NCBI RefSeq assembly: GCF_954871325.1
Contig: NC_088777.1
Location: 53,072,002-53,136,001, forward strand
From: Gordionus sp. m RMFG-2023
Lineage: Eukaryota > Nematomorpha > Gordioida > Chordodea > Parachordodidae
DNA: 64,000 nt
Direction of reading: 5' to 3'
A program made the translations under genes and the position numbers. Positions 50,980-63,199 of this stretch are shown here, one piece after another. The notes below the pieces were generated by a model that was given only the letters and a program-made list of their open reading frames with translations, had not been told where the DNA came from and ran no database searches. How positions within the stretch are numbered: position 1 is the first letter of the stretch; each line of letters starts with the position of its first letter.

Positions 50980-52049
50980 ATTCCTTGTTATGCATATTTA
51001 TTTAATAGAAATATTTTGGGTTTAAATCCATTCATTTTTAAAGTGATTTTTATTATTGCCCCTATGAATTGTTATAACTAAAAGGATGGGCTAATAAAGG
51101 TCGTCTGATATAAACTTGGATTGATGTCGAGAATCTCCATTTAAAAAGGGGTAAAATGACACCGTTAGCATTTTGGATGTATAAATTTTATCGGGGAAAA
51201 TATGGTAAAATGGATAAAAATAATGCACCAAAAATCCAAAACAGGAAATAGAGATTCTTAACAACATTACCGATTTCCTGTGTAGTGTCGCGAATTAATT
51301 TTTTTTTCTTCTTAAATTCTATAAATTTTCTAAATGGACCAGAATGAAGGGGTAATGATTTAATTTTATTTAGATCTATTTTTACATTTAACAAATTTCA
51401 TTATATTATTATTTTATTGAAGGAAATTCCTTCTATTTTTTTTTGTTTCTTCAATAAACAATATATAACATAGTTATACAATAAACATATTTTTTAAATA
51501 GTTAAATTCGGCTCGGAGAAATAATATTTGTAACCATTTTTAGGTACAAACATAGATACAATAAAAAGTATCTTTTAAGAATTCAGATGGGTAAGAGCCT
51601 ATGATGGTTATATTTTTGTTTTTTTTTAATATAGAATCTTAATATCCTTTTAAAAACATGTCCAATTATCTGATACCAAAAAATTTTGGAAGATAATGAC
51701 ATCGATAAAAGCCAAATTAATCCCCAATTTAAATAATTAATAATATTATGGGATAATTTTTTTTAAGAACACTTTTTAATATTCACAATTAAATAACTTT
51801 ATATTTCAGCCAATAATAGTCATTTCAACTAACGGCAATTTTTCACAGTCTACATATATTTTTCTTAAAAACTTTATCACGAAAATTTTTTAGCATAACA
51901 AACGAAAATCGCGAATCCTTATTTCTTAAAACAAAAACTTCAATTGGAAATTTTTTAACACAATTATACCTGTTTTTTAGGTACATTTTGATTATTAAAT
52001 TAAAGCTCTTTTTAGAGCCTTCGATACTATTAATATAAATTTTTATTTG
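50980..52049. other. Intergenic stretch
   Basis: AT-rich, with no gene or repeat recognised before the minisatellite. Confidence 0.45.
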
Positions 52050-53010
52050 GTAATATATATTTTTTACATATTTTTATATAGTTATTTATATATTTTTACA
52101 TAATTTTAGTTGTTTTATATTATATAGTTGTTTTATATATTCTTACATATTTTTACATATTATTATATTTTTAGATAGTTGTTTTATATTTTTACATATT
52201 CTTAAGTTGTTTTATATATTTTTACATATTTTTATATAGTTGTTTTATATTTTTACATATTTTTATGTTTTATATATTTTTACATATTTTTATATAGTTG
52301 TTTTATATATTTTTATATAGTTGTTTTATATATTTTTACATATTTTTATATAATTGTTTTATATATTTTTACATATTTTTATATATTTTTACATATTTTT
52401 ATATAGTTGTTTTATATATTTTTACATATTTTTATATAGTTGTTTTATATATTTTTACATATTTTTATATAGTTGTTTTATATATTTTTACATATTTTTA
52501 TATTTTTATATATTTCTACATATTTTTACATATTTTTATATAGTTGTTTTATATATTTTTACATATTTTTATATGGTTGTTTTATATATTTTTACATATT
52601 TTTATATAGTTATTTTATATTTTTATATAGTTGTTTTATATATTTTTTACATATTTTTATATAGTTGTACATATTTTTATATAGTTATTTATATATTTTT
52701 ATATAATTGTTTTATATATTTTTACATATTTTTATATAGTTGTTTTATGTATTTTCATATTTTTATATAGTTGTTTTATATATTTTTACACATTTTTGCA
52801 TAGTTGTTTTATATATTTTTACATATTTTTATATAGTTGTTTTATATTTTTGCATATTTTTAATTTTTTACATATTTTTATATAGTTGTTTTATATATTT
52901 TTACATATTTTTATATAGTTGTTTTATATATTTTTACATATTTTTATATAGTTGTTTTATATATTTTTACATATTTTTATATAGTTGTTTTATATATTTT
53001 TCACATTATA
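52050..53010. repeat. 33-bp minisatellite
   Basis: About 1 kb of variants of a 33-bp unit with ATATAGTTGTTTTATATA then TTTTTACATATTTTT. Because 33 is a multiple of three, it produces long spurious reading frames of YIFLYSCF type. It ends just before the shared flank of the intact 7TM gene. Confidence 0.97.
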
Positions 53011-53039
53011 TAGTTGTTTTAATATTTTAGTGTTTTATC

Positions 53040-53360
53040 ATTTTTTTAAAAAATTATACCAATATCAATATTATATTTTGTCAGTTAATTTATGATAATA
53101 AAATCCTATAAATAATTAATGATAATTCGTCTATAAAATTATTGTGTTTAAAAAAAAATGTTGATTTAAATATTTTGCATTTTGAGCTAAAAATGTTTTA
53201 AAATAAAAACATATAATATAAACAATATTTACAAAAAAATATATATATAACTACTAAATTAATATTTTTAAAAAAATATATAGTTTAAAGAAAATAAAAT
53301 ATTATTAAGAAATAAGTAAAATAAACATTATTATTATAATTTTTAATTAAATAGTGTTAC
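53040..53360 (+). promoter_or_regulatory. 5' flank shared with the paralog at 56752
   Basis: This AT-rich flank and 56500-56751 align with interruptions: AATTAATGATAATT, then TTTGCATTTT, and finally AATAGTG followed by a few bases before ATG. The shared immediate 5' flank shows the duplication unit included the proximal promoter. No TATA box can be singled out in such AT-rich sequence. Confidence 0.5.
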
Positions 53361-54335
53361 ATGACTGCTTTGTACGCAAATCTTCATTGCGTATCATTGG
53401 CATTGAATCTCGCGTACATCTTCAAACGCTTAATTTTACGTTTCAAGGGCTGCACACTGAGCATGAAAATTAAACGGCTACTGCTCAATCATAACGATAT
53501 AGCGATAAAATTTAGACAATTTACTAGTAGGTATTCCAGGGAAAAGAATTTGATTTTTACCAATCGTAGAAAACTTCTTACATTTATAATATTATTGGAT
53601 GCCGTGACTGGTATTTACTATATTTACACATCCTCTCCCGTCGTATTTCCCAAATTCAAGTTTAAATTTATCTGCAAAATTGGGGATTGTGTTAACGAAA
53701 TTATCAATTATTGTCAGTATTTATCAAAAATTCTACTTTTGTACGATGATTTACTTCGAATAAGAGGACCTTGCCAATATCAAAATTTTAACATAAACAT
53801 GCACATATTTGTCGCAGTGCTAGTAAGCGTTTTATTCTCTTCCCCCAAATGCTTCATGACTGACGCCGATCTCACTGCCTTTCCATGTAATTCGGATCTG
53901 AGTTTCGAAATTCATTCATATATAAACATCTGCTTCTATTGTTTATACTTTGGGGTATCCATAATTTTAATAATTGTGACTTTTACCTATTGGATAAGGA
54001 GACGTAAAATATGTAGGGAATTGAATTGCATACCAATCAACACCATTGGCTCATCACACGGAAGGCTAATAACCAATCACAATGCAGACATGTTACCGAC
54101 TTCGGGAACGTTCATTATAAATTTAAAATATGTCAAAGTGTGGAAAGTTAACGACATCTTTAGTTTACAAATATTCCATCCTTATTATATTTATATTTTA
54201 TGCTCCTTAATTTTTACTATCCCGTTTCTTATAGAAGCTTTAATTACAGACTTTTCTATTGCCACATATTGGCAATACCTTAATTTTTCTGAAAAATATC
54301 TTGTCATGTTTCTTATATTTTCCATATATTATTAA
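53361..54335 (+). CDS. Seven-transmembrane receptor-like protein, intact single-exon copy (324 aa)
   Basis: Single open frame with seven predicted hydrophobic helices at about residues 5-23, 71-88, 103-128, 147-164, 187-211, 261-284 and 308-324. It resembles a very divergent rhodopsin-class GPCR. There is an Asn in helix 1 (LALN), LLD in helix 2, and a Cys at the start of helix 3 (C110) with a partner Cys in the loop before helix 5 (C176). After helix 3, DDLLRIRGP sits where DRY.AI..P normally lies, and IFHPYYIYIL sits where F..CW.PY is found in helix 6. The usual Trp of helix 4 and Pro of helices 5 and 7 are missing. It ends FSIYY with almost no cytoplasmic tail. The ATG follows a motif shared with the copy at 56752. 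GPCR identity is inferred; the ligand is unknown. Confidence 0.7.
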   Translation: MTALYANLHCVSLALNLAYIFKRLILRFKGCTLSMKIKRLLLNHNDIAIKFRQFTSRYSREKNLIFTNRRKLLTFIILLDAVTGIYYIYTSSPVVFPKFKFKFICKIGDCVNEIINYCQYLSKILLLYDDLLRIRGPCQYQNFNINMHIFVAVLVSVLFSSPKCFMTDADLTAFPCNSDLSFEIHSYINICFYCLYFGVSIILIIVTFTYWIRRRKICRELNCIPINTIGSSHGRLITNHNADMLPTSGTFIINLKYVKVWKVNDIFSLQIFHPYYIYILCSLIFTIPFLIEALITDFSIATYWQYLNFSEKYLVMFLIFSIYY

Positions 54336-54756
54336 ATTAATTATTTATTAAAGAGAAGCGATTTTAATAATAATATATCTGTTATTTGACTGTGTCACTT
54401 GCAGACCAGGAATTTTTGAGTTTAGTAGATACGACAATCTTTGATTTTTTATTAAATTTTAAGATAAAATGAAATTAAAAGATTAAACCTCTTTAACTGC
54501 TTGTGTACGAAGTTAATTGTTAATATAAGTATATTATAGATAAGGTTAGGGATATAAGTTAACGATATCTTACTCATCCGTTTTGTTAATGGATTTGAAA
54601 ATATTATTAGCCGTGTTTCTTATGGATTTAGTTAAAGTTTATTAATTAGCTCGCTCTGGGAAATGTAAAAATTTAAACTCAGAAAATTATGAATTTAATG
54701 AATTCAAACTGAAATTTACTTAACGGATAGAAACGCGAAAGGTATAATTATATTGC

Positions 54757-54826
54757 CTTTCTTTCTTTCTTTCTCTTCTCTTCTCTTCTCTTCTCTTCTC
54801 TTCTCTTCTCTTCTTTTCTCTTCTCG
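54757..54826 (+). repeat. CTTCT pentanucleotide array
   Basis: (TTTC)n followed by (TTCTC)n, about 420 bp downstream of the intact 7TM gene. Confidence 0.95.
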
Positions 54827-56216
54827 ACCCATGAATTGCAATCTATGCCAGTCGTAATCTAAGTGTCAGTTGGGCTAACTTATTTTTTAAAAGTTATCTA
54901 TTTCCTGTAAAAGTAATATGAAATATAAAACTAATTTTTATTGTTAAAAATATATTTATTTTTTTAAAAAAAAACCATATTTTCAAATGTTACCTTTAGT
55001 TTCTGGTTTAATATAAACAGTTTTCAGCAAAACATTTAAAAATAGAAGATTTACGGAGGTATAATTCTTAGTAAATATCGAAAAGTTTTGAACCAGTTAT
55101 ACATGAAATGTCGTTTTATTTCAACAATCAAATTTAGTAATCAATAATTAATTTTTATCGATTTTTAAAAGAATATTATTTAGACGAATCATCATTTATT
55201 TAACATTAAAGTCATACACAAGCAGACACGCGATGATGACATTAAATTTTAATTGAAATTTAATGGAAATTTAATAAAAAGCATCCGTAAAAAAAGAGAC
55301 TTTTTTTAAACTTACTATGATTGAACAGCCTTTAAATGAAAAAAAAAAATCAATCGGTCAGTTATCATATCAAAGTTATAGCGGTCTTCAGCAGGAAAAG
55401 TGGGGGGGGGGGAGTTGTAGCCTGGGAACATAATCGGCTCAAAATAGGAGATGACCATGATTCACGAATAGTGGCGATTAACGAATGGCGATGTCCGACG
55501 AATAATGAGATATCCGAATTTAATTATAAAAAAATTGAAAAATATAGGTAATGGGGGGCTGAGGATATAAATTTAAAAAATATTATTAATTTACGTATCG
55601 GCATAATGTTTGAGCGCAGTAGCTAATTTTATTGGATAGGAATAGGGAGAAATTAAGATTATACAAATATTTACTAACATTGTGAGATATGACATGTTTA
55701 TCGCGAATAACGACCAATTAGAAAATCGTTTAAACTAGTAGATAAACCCATCAAAAAAAAATGACGGGGAAATGAGAATTTTATTCCTTCTTTTACGATA
55801 AGATGTTTTACCTTTGATTTAAAAAAATTCATATACAAATTTACCCCCATCCCTTCCCGTTCAGGTTTTTAAGTGCAACCCAATAATTAAGACTAAAAGT
55901 GAATACTTATTTTTTTTGAGTTAAATATATATATTTAAATTTAGCTTTTATACCCCGATATCGAAAATTCTTTGTTAAAATATTACCGCATAACCTGTGG
56001 CTAGACCAGTGCGCTGGCCGTTACGCCGAAAACGCCGCCGTTTATGAAAATCACGCTTGGCGCGTGAATTCTTTTCATATTTTATACCTTTCTTATAGTA
56101 ATAATTGGTCAACATCACGGTGCTAATTTTTTAATGTCTGTCGGAATACGTGTATTGAATTAATGATAATTCTTAAAGAAAGAGTTTATTTTTAATACAA
56201 AATTTGTAAAGATCTT

Positions 56217-56294
56217 CTAATCTCTTCTTCTTCTCTTCTCTTCTCTTCTCTTCTCTTCTCTTCTTCTTCTTCTTCTCTCTTCTTCTCTTCTCTT
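56217..56294 (+). repeat. CTTCT pentanucleotide array
   Basis: (TTCTC)n with interrupted TTC units, about 460 bp upstream of the 56752 copy. Confidence 0.95.
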
Positions 56295-56751
56295 GGGTTA
56301 ATCTAAACAAGTAGGATACAAAACACACACCCCAAAAATTGATTGAAACCCAGCTTAGGATTTCCTTCAGGTTGAATGTCAGAAATTCTTCGGGCCCGCA
56401 TTTCTGGATAAAATAATTGAGTCAGCTGTCTTTAAAAATCGGTTCAAATTGAAACCGTTCAAGACAGAAAATTTAATACATATATAGAATTTCTAAATTA
56501 ATTTATGTTTTAATGAATAACATAATTAATGATAATTTTTCCATAAATAAATGTTTAAAAAAAAAAATTGATAATTTTGTGATGTTTTGCATTTTATGAT
56601 ATATATAAATTTTTATTTAAAAATACGTAATATTAAAAACGAAATATTTTTTTTTACAAATGAAATAATAATATCAAAATAATTTTTTTAAATTAATTTA
56701 ATAAAAATAAAATAAATTATTTACTTTATTTTTTATATTAAATAGTGTGAC

Positions 56752-57716
56752 ATGATTTCCTGGTACGTAATTTTTAGCTCCATATCTCTGTCGTTAAATC
56801 TCGCGTACATCTTTAAACGCTTAATTTTATGTTTCAAGAACCGCAAAATGAACGTAGTAGTTCAGGGCCTATTGCTCAACAATAACAATATAGCAGTAAA
56901 ATTCAGAGAATTTACGAGGACGTATTCCAAAGAAAAGAATGAGATTTACTCTAATCGTAGAAAACTTCTCATCATTATAATACTCATGCAAGTTACCACG
57001 GATATTTACACTATTTGTGCTTTGTCGGCCAACTCCATCACGGTACTCTTGATAAAATTTTTATGTATATTTGGGGACTGCGTTAACGAAATTATTTCGT
57101 ATTGTCAGTACTTGTCAAAAATTCTACTTTTGTACGATGATTTGCTTCGAATTAGAAGACCTTGCCAATTCCAAAATTTCAACATCAACATGCATATAGT
57201 TATGGCGATATTAATAAGCATTATATTATCTTCCCCCAAATGTTTCATCAGGATTCCTTGTCATGTAGTTCAGTATTGAGTCACCAGATTCATTCCTATA
57301 TCAACATCTGCTTCTACTGTTTTTACTTCGGGATATCCGTCATATTATTAATAATTACGATACATACTCATTACAAGAAACGCCGCGAAATATATAGGGA
57401 ACCAAATTTTCTAAGAATTAACACGGTTATTGTAAAACTAACCAGTTACAATGCAGACATGCTAATGATTTCTAGAACACCCATTATAAATAGAAAATAT
57501 GTCAAAGTGTTACTAAGGAAAGTTTGTAACTTCTTTAATCTGCAAATATTTGATCCTTATCATATTTATATTATAATATCCGTAATTTTTGCTATCCCAT
57601 ATATAGTTGTCAAAGCTCAATTAAACTCTGCTGACAGCATCATAGATTGGAAACTTTACCTTCAATATTCTGAAAGTTATTTTGTTATATTTCTTATTTT
57701 TTCCTTATACTACTAG
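56752..57716 (+). pseudogene. Seven-transmembrane receptor-like gene copy, frameshifted
   Basis: Paralog of the gene at 53361 in the same orientation. The first frame (56752-57279) covers helices 1-4 and the DDLLRIR motif, then stops in the loop before helix 5. The rest (to 57716) continues in another frame from about 57250 and retains helices 5-7 and the FSLYY end. Compared with the intact copy, several bases are missing after SSPKCF, which removes part of the loop and shifts frame. This is either a real lesion or a sequencing error. Helix 2 has LMQ instead of LLD, and the loop after helix 3 reads RRPCQ. Confidence 0.8.
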
Positions 57717-58041
57717 ATAAATTGATGATGAACGAGGAAGCGATTTTATAATAGGAATAATTTTTATTTTTGAAGATTCTGTATTTAGATGCTTTTTAAC
57801 TGTATCTAGATAAATACGAATAATTGGATATATGAAAATATATTAATTCCTTGATATTTAAAATTATCAAGTATTAAAAAATAAATCAATCAATTTATAC
57901 TTTCGATATTGTCCACTTTGTCAATCATAATTTATATCGAAGAGTAACAATAAACCAGTAATCAAAAAAAATATATTATTGAGCTCTCTGAGATTGTAAA
58001 GGTTACTGAAATTTTATCTCAAGTTTATAACAAATCCAACG

Positions 58042-58133
58042 TCTCTTCTCTTCTCTTCTCTTCTCTTCTTCTTCTTCTTCTTCTTCTCTTCTCTTCTCTT
58101 CTCTTCTCTTCTCTTCTCTTCTCTTCTCTTCTA
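58042..58133 (+). repeat. CTTCT pentanucleotide array
   Basis: (TTCTC)n with a TTC core, about 325 bp downstream of the 56752 copy. Confidence 0.95.
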
Positions 58134-58321
58134 TGTAAAATTGAAAGTTTTAAATTGTAAACAAACTAAAGGACAAATTATATAAAATAATGATTCGAGG
58201 TTATGTAAATTTTAATAGTATAAATATAGGAGAAGAAAAGAAGAAGAAAAAAAACCTTTTTATAAATTTTTTTAGTTTGATTCTATTATATTTATACGTT
58301 TTAGTTTTATTTTGTTATTAT

Positions 58322-58665
58322 CGATGACATATATAATACCTAGACTGACGATTCATTCATTAAAAGTGTATACATCAATGCAAATCAGCTGGAGACGCCA
58401 TCTTGGTTACACTAATCCTTATTAGAATTTTAAACGAGAGCCTAATTTATTCCTATATCCGATGCAAACTTTATTAAAGAATTATCGGATCATCGAGATA
58501 ATAAGGAAGCAAGTTATCAATTTAATAGTAGTTTTTCACATGAGAATAATTACTCTATGGGTTACCAAAATGGCATGTCCAGCTTACTTGCTTTTAACGA
58601 CGCTAAAAAATGCATTTTAATGAATGAATGAATCATCAGTCTAGGTATTATTATATATGTCATTG
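58322..58665. mobile_element. hAT-type MITE family 6, copy with target duplication
   Basis: Termini CGATGACATATATAATACC and GGTATTATTATATATGTCATTG. Perfect 8-bp flanking duplication GTTATTAT (58314-58321 and 58666-58673). The inner inverted motif pairs CAGCTGG...CGCCAT with its complement. Confidence 0.85.
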
Positions 58666-58887
58666 GTTATTATATATTTTGATTTATATTGAATAAAATT
58701 ATTTGGCATCTTCAATTCGTGTTCATATTAAAATTTCAACTTCGAGCAATGTCAATCAGGATTTTGAAGCGAATTCATATTTTCTTACATATTTTATAAT
58801 CATAATTATATTGACGTCATTTTTAGAATATTCAATCAAATCAAAAATTCCAAAGATTTTACCATAATTTTGCACATTTTTTTTTTA

Positions 58888-59360
58888 AATGGATACATCT
58901 ATACATTTAATAAATCTATATATAATTTTAATATGTATAAACAATAAATAATGAAAAATAGAAATAAATCATATGTGTTGGAAGTTTTTTGGTTTCTTAC
59001 ACTTAAAAGAGATGATAATAAAACAATTTACATAAATTCTGACAAATTTTACAGCAATCATTGCTTAGAAAGAGCTATTGTAAGACGATGATGATTCAAG
59101 ATAAGCCATTTTTATAGTATATATATATTTTTCTAAATGGATGCATCTATACATTTAATAAATCTATATATAATTTTAATATTATAAACAATAAATAATG
59201 AAAAATAGAAATAAATCATATGTGTTGGAAGTTTTTTGGTTTCTAACATTTAAGAAGAGATGATAATAAAAAAAAACAATTTACATAAATTCTGACAAAT
59301 TTTACAGCAATCGTTGCTTAGAAAGAGCTATTATAAGACGAAGATGAATCAAGATTGTTG
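58888..59360. repeat. 246-bp direct duplication
   Basis: 58888-59133 is repeated from 59134 with few changes (AAATGGATRCATCTATACA, TTGGAAGTTTTTTGGTTTCT, TTTTACAGCAATC). A third fragment, GATAAGCCATTTTCATAG, occurs near 59750. Confidence 0.92.
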
Positions 59361-59977
59361 CAGTTGGTTGTAAACTTGAGTTGAAATTGTGTATAGGTTG
59401 ATTAAATTATTATCGATGTTATTTAAAACTCTCAATTAGAATTATTATTATATTGGAATGACTATAGAAAATCACTTTATTCGATAAAGAATCCAAATTA
59501 TATTAAAAAAATTTAATAATAATATTATGTGTCTTATTTCACTTTTTAAAGCGATATATATAATACTTGTTTTGCAATTAATTTGAATATATGAAAATAT
59601 ATAAAATAATATTATGTTAATTTTAAGTTCATTTACAAAAAATAATTCCCCCCAAAAAATATTATATTCGTTTTCAGTTTATTTATGAATAATAACTTCC
59701 AAAATTTAACATTCTAATTTCTCAAAATGTATTTGCATATACAAAAAAGATAAGCCATTTTCATAGTATATATATTTTTTTAAAAATATTATTTTTTCAT
59801 AATTATGCCCCAAAAATCTATAATAAATTAAAATATATGTTTTGTTGTAAAATATATAATCTAGCTATAAAATTCAAAACTTTTCAGACAATATTAGCAC
59901 AAGAAATTTGTTAAAACACTTCTTGATTTCTCTGATCCAAGATTTAAAATAATATTTTATACCCAAACCAAAATTCC

Positions 59978-60190
<213 letters not shown>

Positions 60191-60879
60191 TTCTAAAAGA
60201 AATGGCTTCTAGCAAGAAGAAACTATGTGTTATTATGTTGTGGCTGATTTATTACCTTTTCAATCAATTGATAATGTAGGAATGAAAGATTTTTTTGTTG
60301 GTATATTAGCTATGATATTATACATTAATTAAAACTCTCATTATTCTTAAACGAGAACCTTTCAAGATCTACCTCTATGTCTTATTTTGATCGATTGAAA
60401 TAGCATTGGCTGCTGAGGGAGGTTTACAAAAGTTGAATTTCATTAGCCATGCCAGCAATATGATTACACACAGACACGAATAATTTAAATAATATTGGAT
60501 GATTGCATATTCATTTATCCTAATCATCTATGTTTCTGGGTAGCTTTACAACCCAGAATAAAATATTAACAAATTTATTTCTTCTATGGATAAATTGTTC
60601 CTAATTAGTTGTCTAATATCAATTAAAGATATAATAAATTTTTTGTAATAAATTTCAAATAGCTTATTTTTTTTAAAATATTAATTTATCAATTCTAATT
60701 TCTGATTTGCCAGACAGGACAACGTATAAGTCGTAACTGCTCTTAATGAATGCTTACCTATCACTGAAAGCACGCGTACGAGGACAAACTAATTCAAGGC
60801 CAAAATTTTGCTTAATTATTTACATTTGATTTACTTTACTTTTGCAACTCATTATATAACCCTAAAACACACAAGTGAC

Positions 60880-62060
60880 ACTATTCTAAATGAGATTGAT
60901 AAAATAGAAGAGGAATTCAATTTAAAAAAGAAAAAAATACAAATAATCACAGATGCTGGATCTAATGATTAGAAAAGGGTGTTCGATTTGGTGAATATGA
61001 ACACATGATCGTACGATAATAGTAATAGTATACCACTTGTGTTTGGGCAATGGTTTACAAAGTCTGGTTACAGTAGATGGTATTAAAAAGTTACAATTTG
61101 TTGAAAATCTCGTCGAAAGAATTAAAGAAATTATTACTGCTCTAAGATATAAAACTCTAGAGGTTGAAGCCTAGGTACAATAGATCTAACATCAGACATC
61201 TATATCTTGATGCATTGATCCATACCCAGATACCCGTTTTCCAATTGGCAATTCCATTGATAATAATAACAATAATTCCACAGCATATAGAAAACCGTAA
61301 AATTAAATGTACCTACACGTTAGTATAGTATCATTAATTTCTAGAAAGCATATCTGGATTAAATAAGAATTTAATTAATAATGTTTTGTAAAGAATTGGG
61401 AAACACTTTCTCAAATTATCAAACTATGACAACTGATCTGATAGAAGAACTATTAGAAATTTCTTTCAAAATTTAAAGAAACTGTCGAAATTCTTTCAGT
61501 ATAAAAAGGGCCTACTTTACTTGGCGTTACTTCTTAGAAGATGATAGTGATAGTTCTGAAATCATAAGGAAAATATGAATAAAACTAATTTCCGGAAAAA
61601 AGTATCAAGGTATTAGCTTCTCTTTTAGATCCAAGATTTCAAACGATTGACAATTGTGTCAAAGTATATAATAGAGCAAAATGTGCTCAATTTCGGAATT
61701 TACAATAAAACATCTTAAACTTATAGAGAGAGATGATATTCAGGTAGCAAATAGCTATTGAGGATCAAGAGGAATAATTAGAATTCAGTGTTATTTGACA
61801 AAATTGGCAAATAAACATTCAACAAATACAAATTTATGATTCTATGACTTAGAGCAAGAATGTCACTATCTTCTTGAAAAATGATATTCACAAGATATGT
61901 GTAATGTTTGTAATTCTAAATTTTTGGAGAGAAAAGAAAAGTGAACTTCCCAAATCATTCCAGGCCCGCCAAAATATTCTTTGTATTTCGGAACTAGCAC
62001 ACCCAGTGGAAGAGTTTTTTTTCTTCTACCGATGGATTGACGTTGAATTTAAGGAGATCA
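60880..62060 (+). pseudogene. Decayed hAT transposase
   Basis: Plus-strand remnant in several frames. IITDAGSN (about 60945) resembles the hAT catalytic segment with TD.G.N. LCLGNGLQSLV (about 61040) fits the C..H.L.LV segment with His lost. IKEIITALRYKT follows. ASLLDPRFQT (about 61612) is the hAT LDPRFK motif. LNFWREKKSELPKSFQARQ then LCISELAHPVEEFF (61908-62035) is the C-terminal dimerisation region. Several stops and frameshifts show it is dead. Terminal repeats were not found. Confidence 0.85.
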
Positions 62061-62099
62061 TCATATTAAGCAATTTAAAAAAAAAAAAATGTAATTAAA

Positions 62100-62240
62100 A
62101 ATTTATAACTGCGCCGATTGGCCGCTTTTGTTGACGGACGGCTAAAAATCGGCGCGTCGTCGCTTAGATTTCAGGGGGCTCGAGCCCCCGCGCTCCGCTC
62201 CCTAGTGACGCCACGCCGGCCGCCGATAGTTTCGTCGGCG
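62100..62240. other. GC-rich island with a perfect 16-bp palindrome
   Basis: About 140 bp of strongly GC-rich sequence directly after the hAT relic. GGGGGCTCGAGCCCCC at 62174-62189 is a perfect palindrome, and CGCCGATTGGCCGC / CGGCCGCCGAT are inverted partners. It may be a transposon end or a short foreign insert. No reading frame recognised. Confidence 0.6.
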
Positions 62241-62828
62241 CACAGGTCTACCTACGGCTAATATTTAATATTTAAAAAAAAAATCTCGAGCTAGGTTCAC
62301 AATAGTTTCGAAAACATTTTCCCAAGCGCGGGTAATGACCATAATAATTTTGATAGTTCAGAAGTATTAATAAAAATTTTTATGCAGTTAAAAATGCCAT
62401 CAGAATCATTAAGGTTCCTTGGTTTTTTGATTAGGCCCGGCCCTGTCCTCCAAAAAAAATATTTTATAGGCTAATGTCCGCTGGCCCATATTCTATATTT
62501 TAAAAAAAATTTCCAGGAGTCCAAGACCTTAATAATTTTGAAAGAATATTCTCTCATCCCTGGTCCAACCCATAATTATTTTTGATAAAAAATTTTTTTC
62601 CCAAGCCCGGACCTATGATAATTCGTAAAAGATTTTCCCAAACCCAGGTCAAAGCCCATATTAATTTTGAGGAATATTTTTCTAAACCTAGCTTTAACTC
62701 ATAATAATTTTTTTAAAAAAAAAAAATTTCTTCAAGCCCGGAGATAGTTAAATTTCTAATTAATTTATCATCAAAGAAGAAAATCTTCGATTTATCAGAG
62801 TTAGTCTAAGGGTTAACTCTTTCTTTCA

Positions 62829-62829
<1 letters not shown>

Positions 62830-62921
<92 letters not shown>
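62830..62921. repeat. (CTTT)n microsatellite
   Basis: About 90 bp of uninterrupted CTTT repeats. Confidence 0.98.
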
Positions 62922-62964
62922 ATGGGAAATTAGGAAAAACCCGGACAAACCACTTATTAGAGAG

Positions 62965-63187
62965 TAGTGTTGTCAAACGGTCCGATTTGAGCCGATTTTT
63001 AAAAACGGATAACTCAACATTATGGCTAGGAAAATGGTGTCCAAGAGTCGAGAATGTGCCAAGTTCAATCCTATTGTGCCATTCTCTGAGCAAAATCTTT
63101 AGGCTTGCACAATATTTTTCCGGAGAAATTATTGAATTAAGCCGTTTTTAAAAATATTGACTCAAATTGAGCCGCTTAACAACACTA
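62965..63187. mobile_element. hAT-type MITE family 2, copy 2
   Basis: Termini TAGTGTTGTCAAACGG and CCGCTTAACAACACTA. Flanks TTAGAGAG / TTAGAAAG match 7 of 8. The interior is shared with the 12365 copy (GAGCAAAATCTT). Confidence 0.88.
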
Positions 63188-63199
63188 TTAGAAAGAGAA

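Noticed and set aside
52298..53030. Four overlapping reading frames rich in YIFLYSCF
   Set aside because: They are translations of a 33-bp minisatellite whose period is a multiple of three; no protein is implied.
57780..57815. Short TGTATCTAGATAAATAC sequence resembling MITE family 1
   Set aside because: Only a fragment with no terminal repeats; cannot be called a copy.
61021..61200. Whether the decayed hAT transposase is an active gene
   Set aside because: Multiple stops and frame changes within 1.2 kb rule out a functional protein.
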